Made by a program: the position numbers and the translations under genes. A stretch of DNA of 6,246 bases, taken from positions 1-6,246 of the forward strand of contig JAGRAL010000159.1 of the NCBI GenBank assembly GCA_020434605.1, read 5' to 3'. Source of the stretch: Bdellovibrionales bacterium (GTDB lineage Bacteria; Bdellovibrionota; Bdellovibrionia; Bdellovibrionales; UBA840). How positions within the stretch are numbered: position 1 is the stretch's first letter; every line of letters starts with the position of its first letter. The notes below the pieces were generated by a model that saw nothing but the letters and a program-made list of their open reading frames with translations, was not told where the DNA came from and did not search any database. Below are positions 1-5,721 of this stretch, piece after piece.

Positions 1-27
1 CAAAAAAGTTCTTCTTTTCCAACACAT
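1..27 (-). other. Possible 5' end of a minus-strand gene cut by the window edge
   Basis: Downstream of the heptose kinase on the minus strand there is an AGAGG ribosome-binding-like sequence (positions 34-30), followed by three candidate starts: ATG at 27 (spacing 2), GTG at 25 (spacing 4) and TTG at 22 (spacing 7). The ATG frame would begin MCWKRRTFL; the GTG/TTG frame would read (V)LEKKNFF. Both stay open to the window edge. The third minus-strand frame has already met a stop. If real, the gene would be co-transcribed with the heptose kinase, about 45-50 bases after its stop. A short inverted repeat (CCTC/GAGG, positions 31-34 and 41-38) would pair with the ribosome-binding sequence. Fewer than ten codons are visible, so no product can be named, and the stretch could equally be plain intergenic DNA. 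Confidence 0.25.
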
Positions 28-72
28 TACCTCTGATTCGAGGCCGGATAATAAGGTTTTATAAGCAAAGCG

Positions 73-1089
73 TCAATAGCTATTCATGGATTGTCGTATT
101 TCCTCTAAATTGCAGGTTGCACTACCTACTTTAGCTACCACCACACCAGCGGCAAAGTTAGCGAAAATACAGGCTTCTTCTAAAGAGAAGCCAGAAATCA
201 ATGCCATAGCTAGTGCAGAAATTACAGTGTCCCCCGCCCCAGTAACGTCATAGACCTGTCTAGCAAACGTTGGCACATCTATGATTCTTTGGTCTTCAAA
301 CAAAGTCATACCCTCTTTACTGCGAGTAATGATCATGTAATCACTTTTAATCTTACTTTGTATTTCACGGCCGAGCTCGTGCACTTCACTATCGCTTAAG
401 TCCTCAGGATCGCGGTCCCACTTAGCTAAAGCCACAGCTTCTTTTAAATTTGGAGTCATTAGAGTGACATTCTCATAACTTAAAAGTGGTGAGCGCTCGT
501 TTGGATCTGCAAAAACAGGTTTCTTTAACTTTTTACATAGAGCCGTAATCTCTAAATTTAGATCTTTGGATAAAACGCCCTTGGCGTAATCTTGCAATAT
601 CACACCCTCAAACTGATCAGAGTGCTTTTTGATTTGATCTAAAATTTGTAACTGTAATTTAGATTGTAGTGGCTTTTTTTCTTCGTAATCTACGCGCACG
701 ATATGATGCATTCCCGACATCACTCGTATTTTGCGAGTCGTGGGGCGGTCTTTATCGGTAATTAAAAAGTCAGTAGATATTTCACTTTCTTGCAATAGCT
801 TTTGTAATTGTCCGCCACCATCATCAGCACCTATCACTGAAAGTAATATGGGGCTACCGCCTAAACTTTTAATGTTCTGTGCTACGTTTGTAGATAAGCC
901 TAACCTAAAAAACTCGTCTTTTACCTCAACCACAGGTACGGGAGCTTCAGGGCTGATTCGCTTTACTCCCCCAGTTACGTATTGATCAATTCCCACGTCG
1001 CCCACCACCAGAATCTTTGCATTCTTTATAGAAGATAACCTGCCAAATACATTTTGTTGCAATAGACTTAAAGAACTGTTCATACCCAT
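73..1089 (-). CDS. rfaE1: D-glycero-beta-D-manno-heptose-7-phosphate kinase (PfkB/ribokinase family, RfaE domain I)
   Basis: This cytoplasmic kinase phosphorylates D-glycero-D-manno-heptose 7-phosphate at C1, a step towards ADP-heptose for the LPS inner core. The 338 residues cover one ribokinase-fold domain. The N-terminal strand ILVVGDVGID (26-35) leads into GGVKRISPEAPVPVVEV (40-56), a hallmark of RfaE kinases. A sugar-binding segment RLGLSTNVAQN spans 62-72, DPNERS is near 195-200, and the C-terminal anion-hole/catalytic motif DVTGAGDT (281-288) has Asp287 as expected base. About 330 residues is right for the kinase alone; the bifunctional HldE is about 475, so the cytidylyltransferase half is absent and must be encoded elsewhere. 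The usual GGAANVA is GLSTNVA here. The start may be Met1 (1089) or Met3 (1083); a GGCGG lies 7 bases before Met3 but only 1 base before Met1. It is transcribed divergently from glutamate dehydrogenase. Confidence 0.9.
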   Translation of the reverse strand: MGMNSSLSLLQQNVFGRLSSIKNAKILVVGDVGIDQYVTGGVKRISPEAPVPVVEVKDEFFRLGLSTNVAQNIKSLGGSPILLSVIGADDGGGQLQKLLQESEISTDFLITDKDRPTTRKIRVMSGMHHIVRVDYEEKKPLQSKLQLQILDQIKKHSDQFEGVILQDYAKGVLSKDLNLEITALCKKLKKPVFADPNERSPLLSYENVTLMTPNLKEAVALAKWDRDPEDLSDSEVHELGREIQSKIKSDYMIITRSKEGMTLFEDQRIIDVPTFARQVYDVTGAGDTVISALAMALISGFSLEEACIFANFAAGVVVAKVGSATCNLEEIRQSMNSY

Positions 1090-1106
1090 ACCGCCAATCT
1101 TGCTTG

Positions 1107-1160
1107 AAGCGCTTAAAAAGTCACTAAGATCTTAACCTATTCACCTACAGACAGACTGTC
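1107..1160. repeat. Three short palindromes in the divergent intergenic region
   Basis: Between the divergent kinase and glutamate dehydrogenase genes are AAGCGCTT (1107-1114), the perfect 10-base palindrome TAAGATCTTA (1125-1134), and GACAG-A-CTGTC (1150-1160). They flank or overlap the candidate kinase promoter, where operators would be expected. Their sequences differ, so they are not copies of one site. Each is short enough to occur by chance. Function is inferred only from position. Confidence 0.3.
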
Positions 1161-1162
1161 AA
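1134..1162 (-). promoter_or_regulatory. Candidate sigma70-type promoter for the heptose kinase
   Basis: On the minus strand a perfect TTGACA (-35, positions 1162-1157) is followed after exactly 17 bases by TAGGTT (-10, 1139-1134). Transcription would start near 1127, giving a leader of about 38-44 bases before the kinase start. The -35 is consensus and the -10 matches 3 of 6, so this is a reasonable but unproven promoter. The -35 overlaps the GACAG/CTGTC inverted repeat and the predicted start overlaps TAAGATCTTA, so a repressor bound to either could act here. Confidence 0.45.
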
Positions 1163-1215
1163 TGCTCGAACTATTAGCAGGCCAAAAAGACTTAACCAAT
1201 ACGAAATGTCATACC

Positions 1216-1244
1216 TAGACAATTTCATTAAAAAACTGCATAAA
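1216..1244 (+). promoter_or_regulatory. gdhA: Candidate promoter for glutamate dehydrogenase
   Basis: TAGACA (1216-1221, 5 of 6 to the -35 consensus) is followed after 17 bases by CATAAA (1239-1244, 4 of 6 to the -10 consensus). Transcription would begin near 1251, giving a leader of about 24 bases that carries the AGGA ribosome-binding site and ends at the ATG at 1275. A promoter here would lie after the upstream in-frame ATG at 1206 and so argues against that start. A weaker alternative further upstream is CAGACA (1148-1153) with TATTAG (1172-1177), spacer 18. Confidence 0.4.
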
Positions 1245-1263
1245 TTAATTCTCAATCACAAAA

Positions 1264-1267
1264 AGGA
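1264..1267 (+). promoter_or_regulatory. Ribosome-binding site that decides the glutamate dehydrogenase start
   Basis: AGGA lies 7 bases before the ATG at 1275, a good Shine-Dalgarno spacing. No comparable purine-rich core stands before the upstream in-frame ATG at 1206, whose preceding bases read AACCAATACGAA. This supports 1275 as the translation start. Confidence 0.6.
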
Positions 1268-1274
1268 TACCGTA

Positions 1275-2537
1275 ATGGATCAAACTCTTTATCAAGGCGA
1301 ATTTTTTGAACACACGACTGCATATTTAGACTATGTAGGAAAAAAAGCAAACATCGATGTAAACGTGCTATCTAGGTTAAAATATCCTAAGCGCGCACTT
1401 TGTGTAAGCGTACCAGTTCGTATGGACGATGCGACCGTAAAAGTATTTCAAGGCTTTAGGGTTCAACACAGTTTAACGTTAGGCCCTGGTAAAGGCGGTA
1501 TAAGATATCACCAAGATGTTACTCTTAGTGAAGTTGCAGCACTTGCTTCGCTTATGACTTTTAAAAACTCTTTATTAAACTTACCTCTTGGTGGAGCAAA
1601 GGGCGGAGTTGCTGTTGATCCAACTAAATTATCAAGAACTGAAAAACAAAATTTAACAAGACGTTATACAACGGAAATCTTACCTTTTATCGGACCACAA
1701 CAAGATATTCCCGCTCCTGACGTGGGGACAGATGCACAAACGATGGCATGGATCATGGATACGTACTCACAAAGTGTAGGACACGCAGTACAAGGTGTAA
1801 TTACAGGTAAACCAATAGAAATCGGTGGCTCTCTTGGCAGAGAAGGAGCAACTGGTCTTGGGGCTATCTTTTGTTTAGAAGAAGCTTTGAAAGTAAAAAA
1901 CAGCGATATGAAAAACAAAACTATTGCGATCCAAGGTTTTGGTAACGTTGGGTCACATGCAGCACTTTACGCTCACCAACGAGGAGCAAAGATTGTTGCT
2001 GTTAGCGATGTTGACGGCGCTATATTTAATCCAAATGGGTTTAATATTCCTGAACTAATGACCGCATACAAACAAACTAAGAGCTTAACAAAAATTAATG
2101 TTGGCGAGAATATTACAAACCAACAACTTCTTGCACTTGATGTTGATGTACTTATACCAGCTGCATTGGATGGCGTGATCACTTCGAAAAACGCCAACGA
2201 TATTAAAGCAAAAATTATTGTTGAAGGCGCCAATGGGCCAGTTACACCTGATGCAAATAAAATTCTTCATGAAAAAGGTGTTACTGTATTGCCTGATATA
2301 TTAGCTAACGGCGGTGGTGTGGTTGTTTCTTATTTTGAGTGGGTACAAAGTATGGCTTCTTTTTTCTGGGATGAAGATGAAGTCAATAAACGCTTACGAT
2401 TTGTAATTACAAAAGCGTTTAAGAGTGTATGGGAAATGTCACAAAAAGAAGGCATTGACATGAAAGTAGCTGCGATGTCTCTAGCTATGAAGCGTGTAGA
2501 AAAAGGTATGCTACTTAGAGGCTTATACCCGCGCTAA
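1275..2537 (+). CDS. gdhA: Glutamate dehydrogenase (Glu/Leu/Phe/Val dehydrogenase family)
   Basis: This cytoplasmic enzyme interconverts glutamate with 2-oxoglutarate plus ammonia using NAD(P). The 420-residue product matches hexameric bacterial glutamate dehydrogenases and is longer than leucine dehydrogenases (about 360). Numbered from this start, the substrate domain has GPGKGGIR (70-77, Lys73), MTFKN (Lys97), PLGGAKGG with catalytic Lys109, and PAPDVGT with Asp149. The Rossmann domain has GFGNVG (221-226), then SDVDG (244-248) after the second strand, where acidic residues would suit NAD rather than NADP (inference). GANGPVTPDA (318-327) is also typical. The reading frame opens further upstream at 1206, adding 23 residues (MSYLDNFIKK...) that are not typical of the family. 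The 1275 start has an AGGA site 7 bases before it and gives a standard N-terminus. No terminator is visible after the stop; the Nudix promoter begins 7 bases later. Confidence 0.93.
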   Translation: MDQTLYQGEFFEHTTAYLDYVGKKANIDVNVLSRLKYPKRALCVSVPVRMDDATVKVFQGFRVQHSLTLGPGKGGIRYHQDVTLSEVAALASLMTFKNSLLNLPLGGAKGGVAVDPTKLSRTEKQNLTRRYTTEILPFIGPQQDIPAPDVGTDAQTMAWIMDTYSQSVGHAVQGVITGKPIEIGGSLGREGATGLGAIFCLEEALKVKNSDMKNKTIAIQGFGNVGSHAALYAHQRGAKIVAVSDVDGAIFNPNGFNIPELMTAYKQTKSLTKINVGENITNQQLLALDVDVLIPAALDGVITSKNANDIKAKIIVEGANGPVTPDANKILHEKGVTVLPDILANGGGVVVSYFEWVQSMASFFWDEDEVNKRLRFVITKAFKSVWEMSQKEGIDMKVAAMSLAMKRVEKGMLLRGLYPR

Positions 2538-2544
2538 TCATTGG

Positions 2545-2573
2545 ATGACACAGGTTTAGGAATCCTCTACACT
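2545..2573 (+). promoter_or_regulatory. Promoter giving a probable leaderless Nudix mRNA
   Basis: ATGACA (2545-2550, 5 of 6 to TTGACA) is separated by exactly 17 bases from TACACT (2568-2573, 4 of 6 to TATAAT). The ATG of the Nudix gene begins 7 bases after the -10 element, where transcription is expected to start. The mRNA would therefore begin at or within a base or two of the initiation codon. Confidence 0.55.
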
Positions 2574-2579
2574 ATTTGA

Positions 2580-2984
2580 ATGAAATCTAAACGCGTAGTA
2601 TGGATTCCAGTTGTAACAGCCCTCATGAAAAAGGATGGCAAAGTATTGCTTGGTCAACGACCTGAGGGCAATACTCTTCCTGGTCAGTGGGAATTTCCTG
2701 GTGGCAAGCTCGAGTTAGGAGAAAGCCCTAAAGAAGCTCTACAAAGAGAGCTTTTTGAAGAACTTGGAATCAAAGCCGAAATTGGAGATCTAAAAATAGC
2801 AAACTCGCACAAGTTCGGCGACAAAGGTATTTTGCTACTTTTTTATGAAGTTTTATACTGGACAGGCGAACCAAAAAGCCTGCACCACACAGATCTAAAG
2901 TGGGTAGATAAAGCTACTATACCAAGCCTAAATATACCCGACACAAATCGCGCAATGTTAAACGACATACTAAGCGTCCTTTAA
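2580..2984 (+). CDS. Nudix hydrolase (MutT-like)
   Basis: A small cytoplasmic pyrophosphohydrolase that cleaves a nucleoside diphosphate linked to another moiety, most likely an (oxidised) nucleoside triphosphate. The 134 residues carry a complete Nudix box: Gly42, Glu48, Arg56-Glu57-Leu58, Glu60-Glu61, Gly63-Ile64, exactly matching GX5EX7REUXEEXGU. The preceding LPGQWEFPGGK (33-43) is the form found in MutT and CTP-pyrophosphohydrolase subfamilies. The length equals that of MutT (about 130), so sanitising 8-oxo-dGTP is the leading guess, but substrate cannot be fixed from sequence. The start is forced: an in-frame TGA immediately precedes the ATG, and the next Met (16) would remove the first strand. 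No ribosome-binding site lies in the usual place; the nearest AGGA (2558-2561) is 18 bases away. The gene appears to have its own promoter after gdhA. Confidence 0.9.
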   Translation: MKSKRVVWIPVVTALMKKDGKVLLGQRPEGNTLPGQWEFPGGKLELGESPKEALQRELFEELGIKAEIGDLKIANSHKFGDKGILLLFYEVLYWTGEPKSLHHTDLKWVDKATIPSLNIPDTNRAMLNDILSVL

Positions 2985-3020
2985 TTTCAAAAAAAGCTAG
3001 AAATTTCAGACTTTTATCTT

Positions 3021-3034
3021 TAGGCTATAGGCTA
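3021..3034 (+). repeat. Tandem 7-base repeat at the glycosyltransferase start
   Basis: TAGGCTA occurs twice head to tail (3021-3027 and 3028-3034), and the last A is the first base of the ATG start codon. The repeat contains the only AGG cores available for ribosome binding: the first copy places one 9 bases from the ATG, the second 2 bases. TAGGCT of the first copy also lies 7 bases before the ATG and 17 bases after TAGAAA (2998-3003), a weak promoter-like pair. Gain or loss of one copy would alter initiation spacing. Confidence 0.5.
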
Positions 3035-4290
3035 TGGCAAAAGCCCAACTACCACGCGAATTAAACATTTGTATTATCTCAAAGCGCTTTCCTTTAATTG
3101 GACGAGCCGCTCACCATAGTTATCTTGTACAGATCGCAAAAGGGCTTACTAAAAAAGGACATCACGTTAGCGTAATTTCATCTACAACTTTATTAAACCG
3201 AAGTGAGGTAGAGCAAGACGGGATCCACGCCTATTTTTTAAATCAAGACGGTTATTATAACGACGAACAATACATTGAAATTGTAAAAGAAAAATTTTCT
3301 CAACTTCACAGCAGAAAACCTTTTCATATAGTCCACTGTATGGATAGGTCAGGAATTAAAGTTTTAAGATTCAAAAAGCAATTTGGAGTGACGGCTGTAG
3401 TGGATGTAGAAGCCACAAGAATGTCAGAACTATTTTCTATCCTTGGCATGTCCCAAGAAACAGCTTGGAGTGCCATACAGTCTGCATTTGCAGTGACGTA
3501 CAAATTCATACGCACATTTTTTGGTGGTGATAGAGTTTTACTAAAAAGTGCAGATGGAGTTTTTGTTACTAGCCCACAACAACGCCTAACACTAGAGAGA
3601 TATTATTTATATCCTGATAGAAAGACCTTTACAGTTAGTTATGGCATTGAACTATCAGAACAGCAGCCTATTAAAACTGATAGTAATATAAAACAAAAAC
3701 TAGGAATACCTTCTGATGCTTTTGTTATCATAACTTTTTCAGATATGACAGAAACAAATGAATCTGAAATTCTACTCAATGCTTTTGAAAGAACAGTGAT
3801 TAAAAAACCAAATACATATTTGGTAATCGTTGGTAATGGACCGCAACGACAAGCTATAGAGTTTATGGTGTACAACAGAGCCTTGGGAAGTAAGGTGATT
3901 TTTACTGGAGCCATTAAAAATGTTGATACTGCTGACTACATTGAGGCTGCTAACATTTATATTAGCTTAAGCTCAAAAACATCTGGCTTTGAGTTAAGCT
4001 TACTAGAGGCCATGCTACAAAAAAAGATTATCATAGGATCAGAAGTCAGTGGCCTTTCTACTTTTATTGAAGATGGTAAGGACGGGTTTTTAGTACGCCC
4101 GGCAGACACGATAAGTATATATCAGCTATTCTTAGATATTATACATCAGCAAATTGATGGCCAAGAGATTGGCGAAAATGCTAAACAAAAAATTATAGCT
4201 TATTCTGATACTAATAAAATGATCGGCGACTGTATAAATGCATATTTTGCGATATTAAAATTTACCAAAAAGTATAAAGTGATGAGGTAG
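3034..4290 (+). CDS. GT4-fold glycosyltransferase, with non-canonical donor-binding residues
   Basis: The 418 residues have the two-Rossmann GT-B layout of family 4 retaining glycosyltransferases, which normally move a sugar from a nucleotide donor to a lipid- or polysaccharide-linked acceptor on the cytoplasmic face. The N-terminal domain runs from NICIISKRFP (11-20) through KGLTKKGHHVSVIS (36-49) and PFHIVHCMD (96-104). The C-terminal domain has YLVIVGNGPQ (262-271), KVIFTGAI (287-294), SGFELSLLEAM (317-327) and GKDGFLVRPAD (348-358). Several hallmark residues differ: the first Glu of E-x7-E is Ser317 (second is Glu325); the Arg and Lys of the usual GR-x4-K phosphate-binding loop align with Asp237 and Asn242; and the N-terminal GG is GR (23-24). 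It may use an unusual donor or be catalytically inactive. The stop is one base before the next gene, so the two are probably co-translated, suggesting a shared surface-glycan role. Confidence 0.8.
   Translation: MAKAQLPRELNICIISKRFPLIGRAAHHSYLVQIAKGLTKKGHHVSVISSTTLLNRSEVEQDGIHAYFLNQDGYYNDEQYIEIVKEKFSQLHSRKPFHIVHCMDRSGIKVLRFKKQFGVTAVVDVEATRMSELFSILGMSQETAWSAIQSAFAVTYKFIRTFFGGDRVLLKSADGVFVTSPQQRLTLERYYLYPDRKTFTVSYGIELSEQQPIKTDSNIKQKLGIPSDAFVIITFSDMTETNESEILLNAFERTVIKKPNTYLVIVGNGPQRQAIEFMVYNRALGSKVIFTGAIKNVDTADYIEAANIYISLSSKTSGFELSLLEAMLQKKIIIGSEVSGLSTFIEDGKDGFLVRPADTISIYQLFLDIIHQQIDGQEIGENAKQKIIAYSDTNKMIGDCINAYFAILKFTKKYKVMR
4284..4287 (+). promoter_or_regulatory. Ribosome-binding site inside the end of the glycosyltransferase gene
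   Basis: GAGG lies 4 bases before the ATG at 4292 and overlaps the last codons of the upstream gene. With only one base between the upstream stop (4288-4290) and this ATG, translation of the membrane protein is probably coupled to the glycosyltransferase. Confidence 0.6.
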
Positions 4291-4291
4291 C

Positions 4292-5644
4292 ATGTCTTAC
4301 ATAATTACACCTAGTGAAAAAGCCAGAAGTAACACAAACCCGCAACCAATAGCATCTTACGGTAGTGGAGAAATCTCGTCTATTCGCCTGTTATTTAAAA
4401 ATATATTTGGTTTACCCATTCCGTGGTTACAGTTTATTTATGTAATATTCTTTTTGTGCTCTACTTTACTTTTAGAAATTTCTAGTTGGATAGTTCTTAG
4501 TTTTGGATTGATTTACATTTTAATCGATACCTTAGGAAAGAAGCGTGAGTTGCGATGGTTTTTTACTGGGCTTGAGTTGCCAGCCGTTTTGTTTTTTCTT
4601 ACCTGTCTATTTTCATTCTCGCTAGCAGGAAACGACCCGTTTTCATTTTTCATGTATTTGCGCTGGCTGCCTTTTTTATTTATATTTCCGTACATCTTAC
4701 ATTTGTTTCCAGGCGTTAATAGATACTTCTACCTCTTGATATATGGTGGTTCTGCATTTGTGTTGTACGCAATTGTACAACATTTTACCGGCTATAGCTT
4801 TCCGGGAACTCCTGAAGTAGCGCTATTTAAATCCTTTGATCAGTTCAACACCTACATTGCGAAGGGCTTATTTAACTCCCCCCTAATTTTTGGCCTATTT
4901 TTTAGTTTTATATCTGGTTTTATTTGGACAGCTTACTTTTATTGTCTAGAAGAAAGAGGCCGCATACATTGGGCCTATTTAATTCTTGGCTTGGCTTTTT
5001 TATCAGCTTGCCTATTTACATACGACTTAAGAGTATGGACTGCAGCTATACTTAGCTTGATCCTGCCCGTGTTTTTTATTAATAAAAAACACTTTTTTAT
5101 CTCTATAGTTCTAATATTATTACTTGGGTATGCGGCATTTATCTTTTTAGATTTTTTTAGAACGACAGTGTTACAATTAGAAAGCAACTTTCAAGTTTTA
5201 AGAGCTAGCATGAATGCTAAAAACGAAGTCTTGTTTGATAGCATCTCAAACCATATCTTGCTAGGAAACGGGGATTTTTCGACCCCTGCCAGACAAATAT
5301 TATCACAACTACCCGTTGCAGATGATACTTGGATGGAAAATAACTTTTTAAAAATTCTGTCTACCACAGGTGTGCTTGGTCTTATCACCTACCTATTTTT
5401 TGTTTTGCAGGCATTTTTACTAAACCTTCGATTGTTACGAGAAATCCCACGCACGCACAAGTGGCACAAGATTATTGTACTTGGCACTTTTATTATGCAG
5501 ATAAATTTTCACTTGGTGGGATTATTTTATCCAAGCCTATTTCACCCACATTTAGTGCAATTTTACATTTTTTTACTAGCAATAATGGCATATTTCGGAG
5601 ATGCCTATGGAAGAGGCATAGTTCCGGACGATTCTTCGCTATAG
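4292..5644 (+). CDS. Polytopic O-antigen ligase/polymerase-family membrane protein (WaaL/Wzy-like)
   Basis: An inner-membrane protein of 450 residues with about 12 predicted membrane segments (near 43-60, 66-80, 95-112, 124-140, 145-163, 195-216, 226-244, 248-264, 267-287, 353-378, 393-412, 420-436). It begins with a polar tail of about 42 residues. The layout, with a long extracytoplasmic loop (288-350) before the last helices, is that of the Wzy_C/O-antigen ligase family, which joins or polymerises lipid-linked glycans in the periplasm. Family-like motifs are LRVWTAAILSL (246-256), with Arg247 where ligases have an Arg after the helix, HILLGNGDF (321-329), and the loop-end ENNFLKILSTTGVLG (349-363). 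WaaL ligases typically have His-Asn at the last motif; here it is Glu349-Asn350, so polymerase or another glycan-transfer activity is as likely as ligation. It pairs with the glycosyltransferase one base upstream. Family assignment rests on topology and weak motifs. Confidence 0.7.
   Translation: MSYIITPSEKARSNTNPQPIASYGSGEISSIRLLFKNIFGLPIPWLQFIYVIFFLCSTLLLEISSWIVLSFGLIYILIDTLGKKRELRWFFTGLELPAVLFFLTCLFSFSLAGNDPFSFFMYLRWLPFLFIFPYILHLFPGVNRYFYLLIYGGSAFVLYAIVQHFTGYSFPGTPEVALFKSFDQFNTYIAKGLFNSPLIFGLFFSFISGFIWTAYFYCLEERGRIHWAYLILGLAFLSACLFTYDLRVWTAAILSLILPVFFINKKHFFISIVLILLLGYAAFIFLDFFRTTVLQLESNFQVLRASMNAKNEVLFDSISNHILLGNGDFSTPARQILSQLPVADDTWMENNFLKILSTTGVLGLITYLFFVLQAFLLNLRLLREIPRTHKWHKIIVLGTFIMQINFHLVGLFYPSLFHPHLVQFYIFLLAIMAYFGDAYGRGIVPDDSSL
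4761..4782 (+). repeat. 8-bp inverted repeat inside the membrane-protein gene
   Basis: TGTTGTAC (4761-4768) and its exact complement GTACAACA (4775-4782) flank a 6-base loop GCAATT. In RNA this would form a stable small hairpin within the coding region near the fifth membrane segment. No T-run follows, so it does not look like a terminator. It may be a coincidence of codons. Confidence 0.45.
5069..5092 (+). repeat. Perfect 24-bp palindrome followed by a T-run, inside the membrane-protein gene
   Basis: The half-site GTGTTTTTTATT (5069-5080) is followed directly by its exact reverse complement (5081-5092), then six T residues (5093-5098). The codons read V-F-F-I-N-K-K-H, the short cytoplasmic turn between the eighth and ninth membrane segments. 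As RNA it could fold into a stem of about 10 pairs followed by U residues, the outline of an intrinsic terminator, although the stem is almost all A-U. It also contains A6 and T6 runs prone to slippage. Confidence 0.6.
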
Positions 5645-5710
5645 ATGCTTTGCATTAGCGTTAATTAATTTGGTCGGATATGAATTTATGTGGAATACTT
5701 TCAATAGGTT

Positions 5711-5716
5711 AGAGGG
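5711..5716 (+). promoter_or_regulatory. Ribosome-binding site of the HU/IHF-family gene
   Basis: AGAGGG lies 5 bases before the ATG at 5722, a strong Shine-Dalgarno sequence that fixes the start. The 77-base gap after the membrane-protein gene is AT-rich and includes the palindrome TTAATTAA (5661-5668). A weak promoter-like pair, TTGGTC (5670-5675) and AATACT (5694-5699) with an 18-base spacer, is the best I can see, so separate transcription is possible but not shown. Confidence 0.6.
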
Positions 5717-5721
5717 TTCGA

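Noticed and set aside
731..985. 84-codon plus-strand open frame inside the heptose kinase gene
   Set aside because: It is antisense to a well-conserved gene, has no recognisable domain and its composition follows the complement of the real coding frame.
1664..2270. Three minus-strand open frames antisense to glutamate dehydrogenase
   Set aside because: They are shadows of the conserved gdhA frame, overlap one another and show no ribosome-binding site or family motif.
2558..2566. AGGA in AGGAATCCT as a ribosome-binding site for the Nudix gene
   Set aside because: It is 18 bases from the ATG, beyond useful spacing, and lies within the promoter spacer.
2983..3020. Possible terminator after the Nudix gene (AATTTC/GAAATT arms and the GAAATTTC palindrome)
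   Set aside because: The stems are short and nearly all A-T, with mismatches and no clean T-run after a stable hairpin, so termination is not supported.
3324..3914. Minus-strand open frames antisense to the glycosyltransferase
   Set aside because: Short, low-complexity products without motifs, fully inside a gene whose plus-strand frame shows GT4 signatures.
4513..5388. Minus-strand open frames antisense to the membrane-protein gene
   Set aside because: They come from the complement of Phe/Leu-rich membrane codons and have no supporting signals.
5461..5658. 65-codon plus-strand frame overlapping the end of the membrane-protein gene
   Set aside because: It is an alternate frame of the membrane gene, with no ribosome-binding site or recognisable motif, and runs only 14 bases past the real stop.
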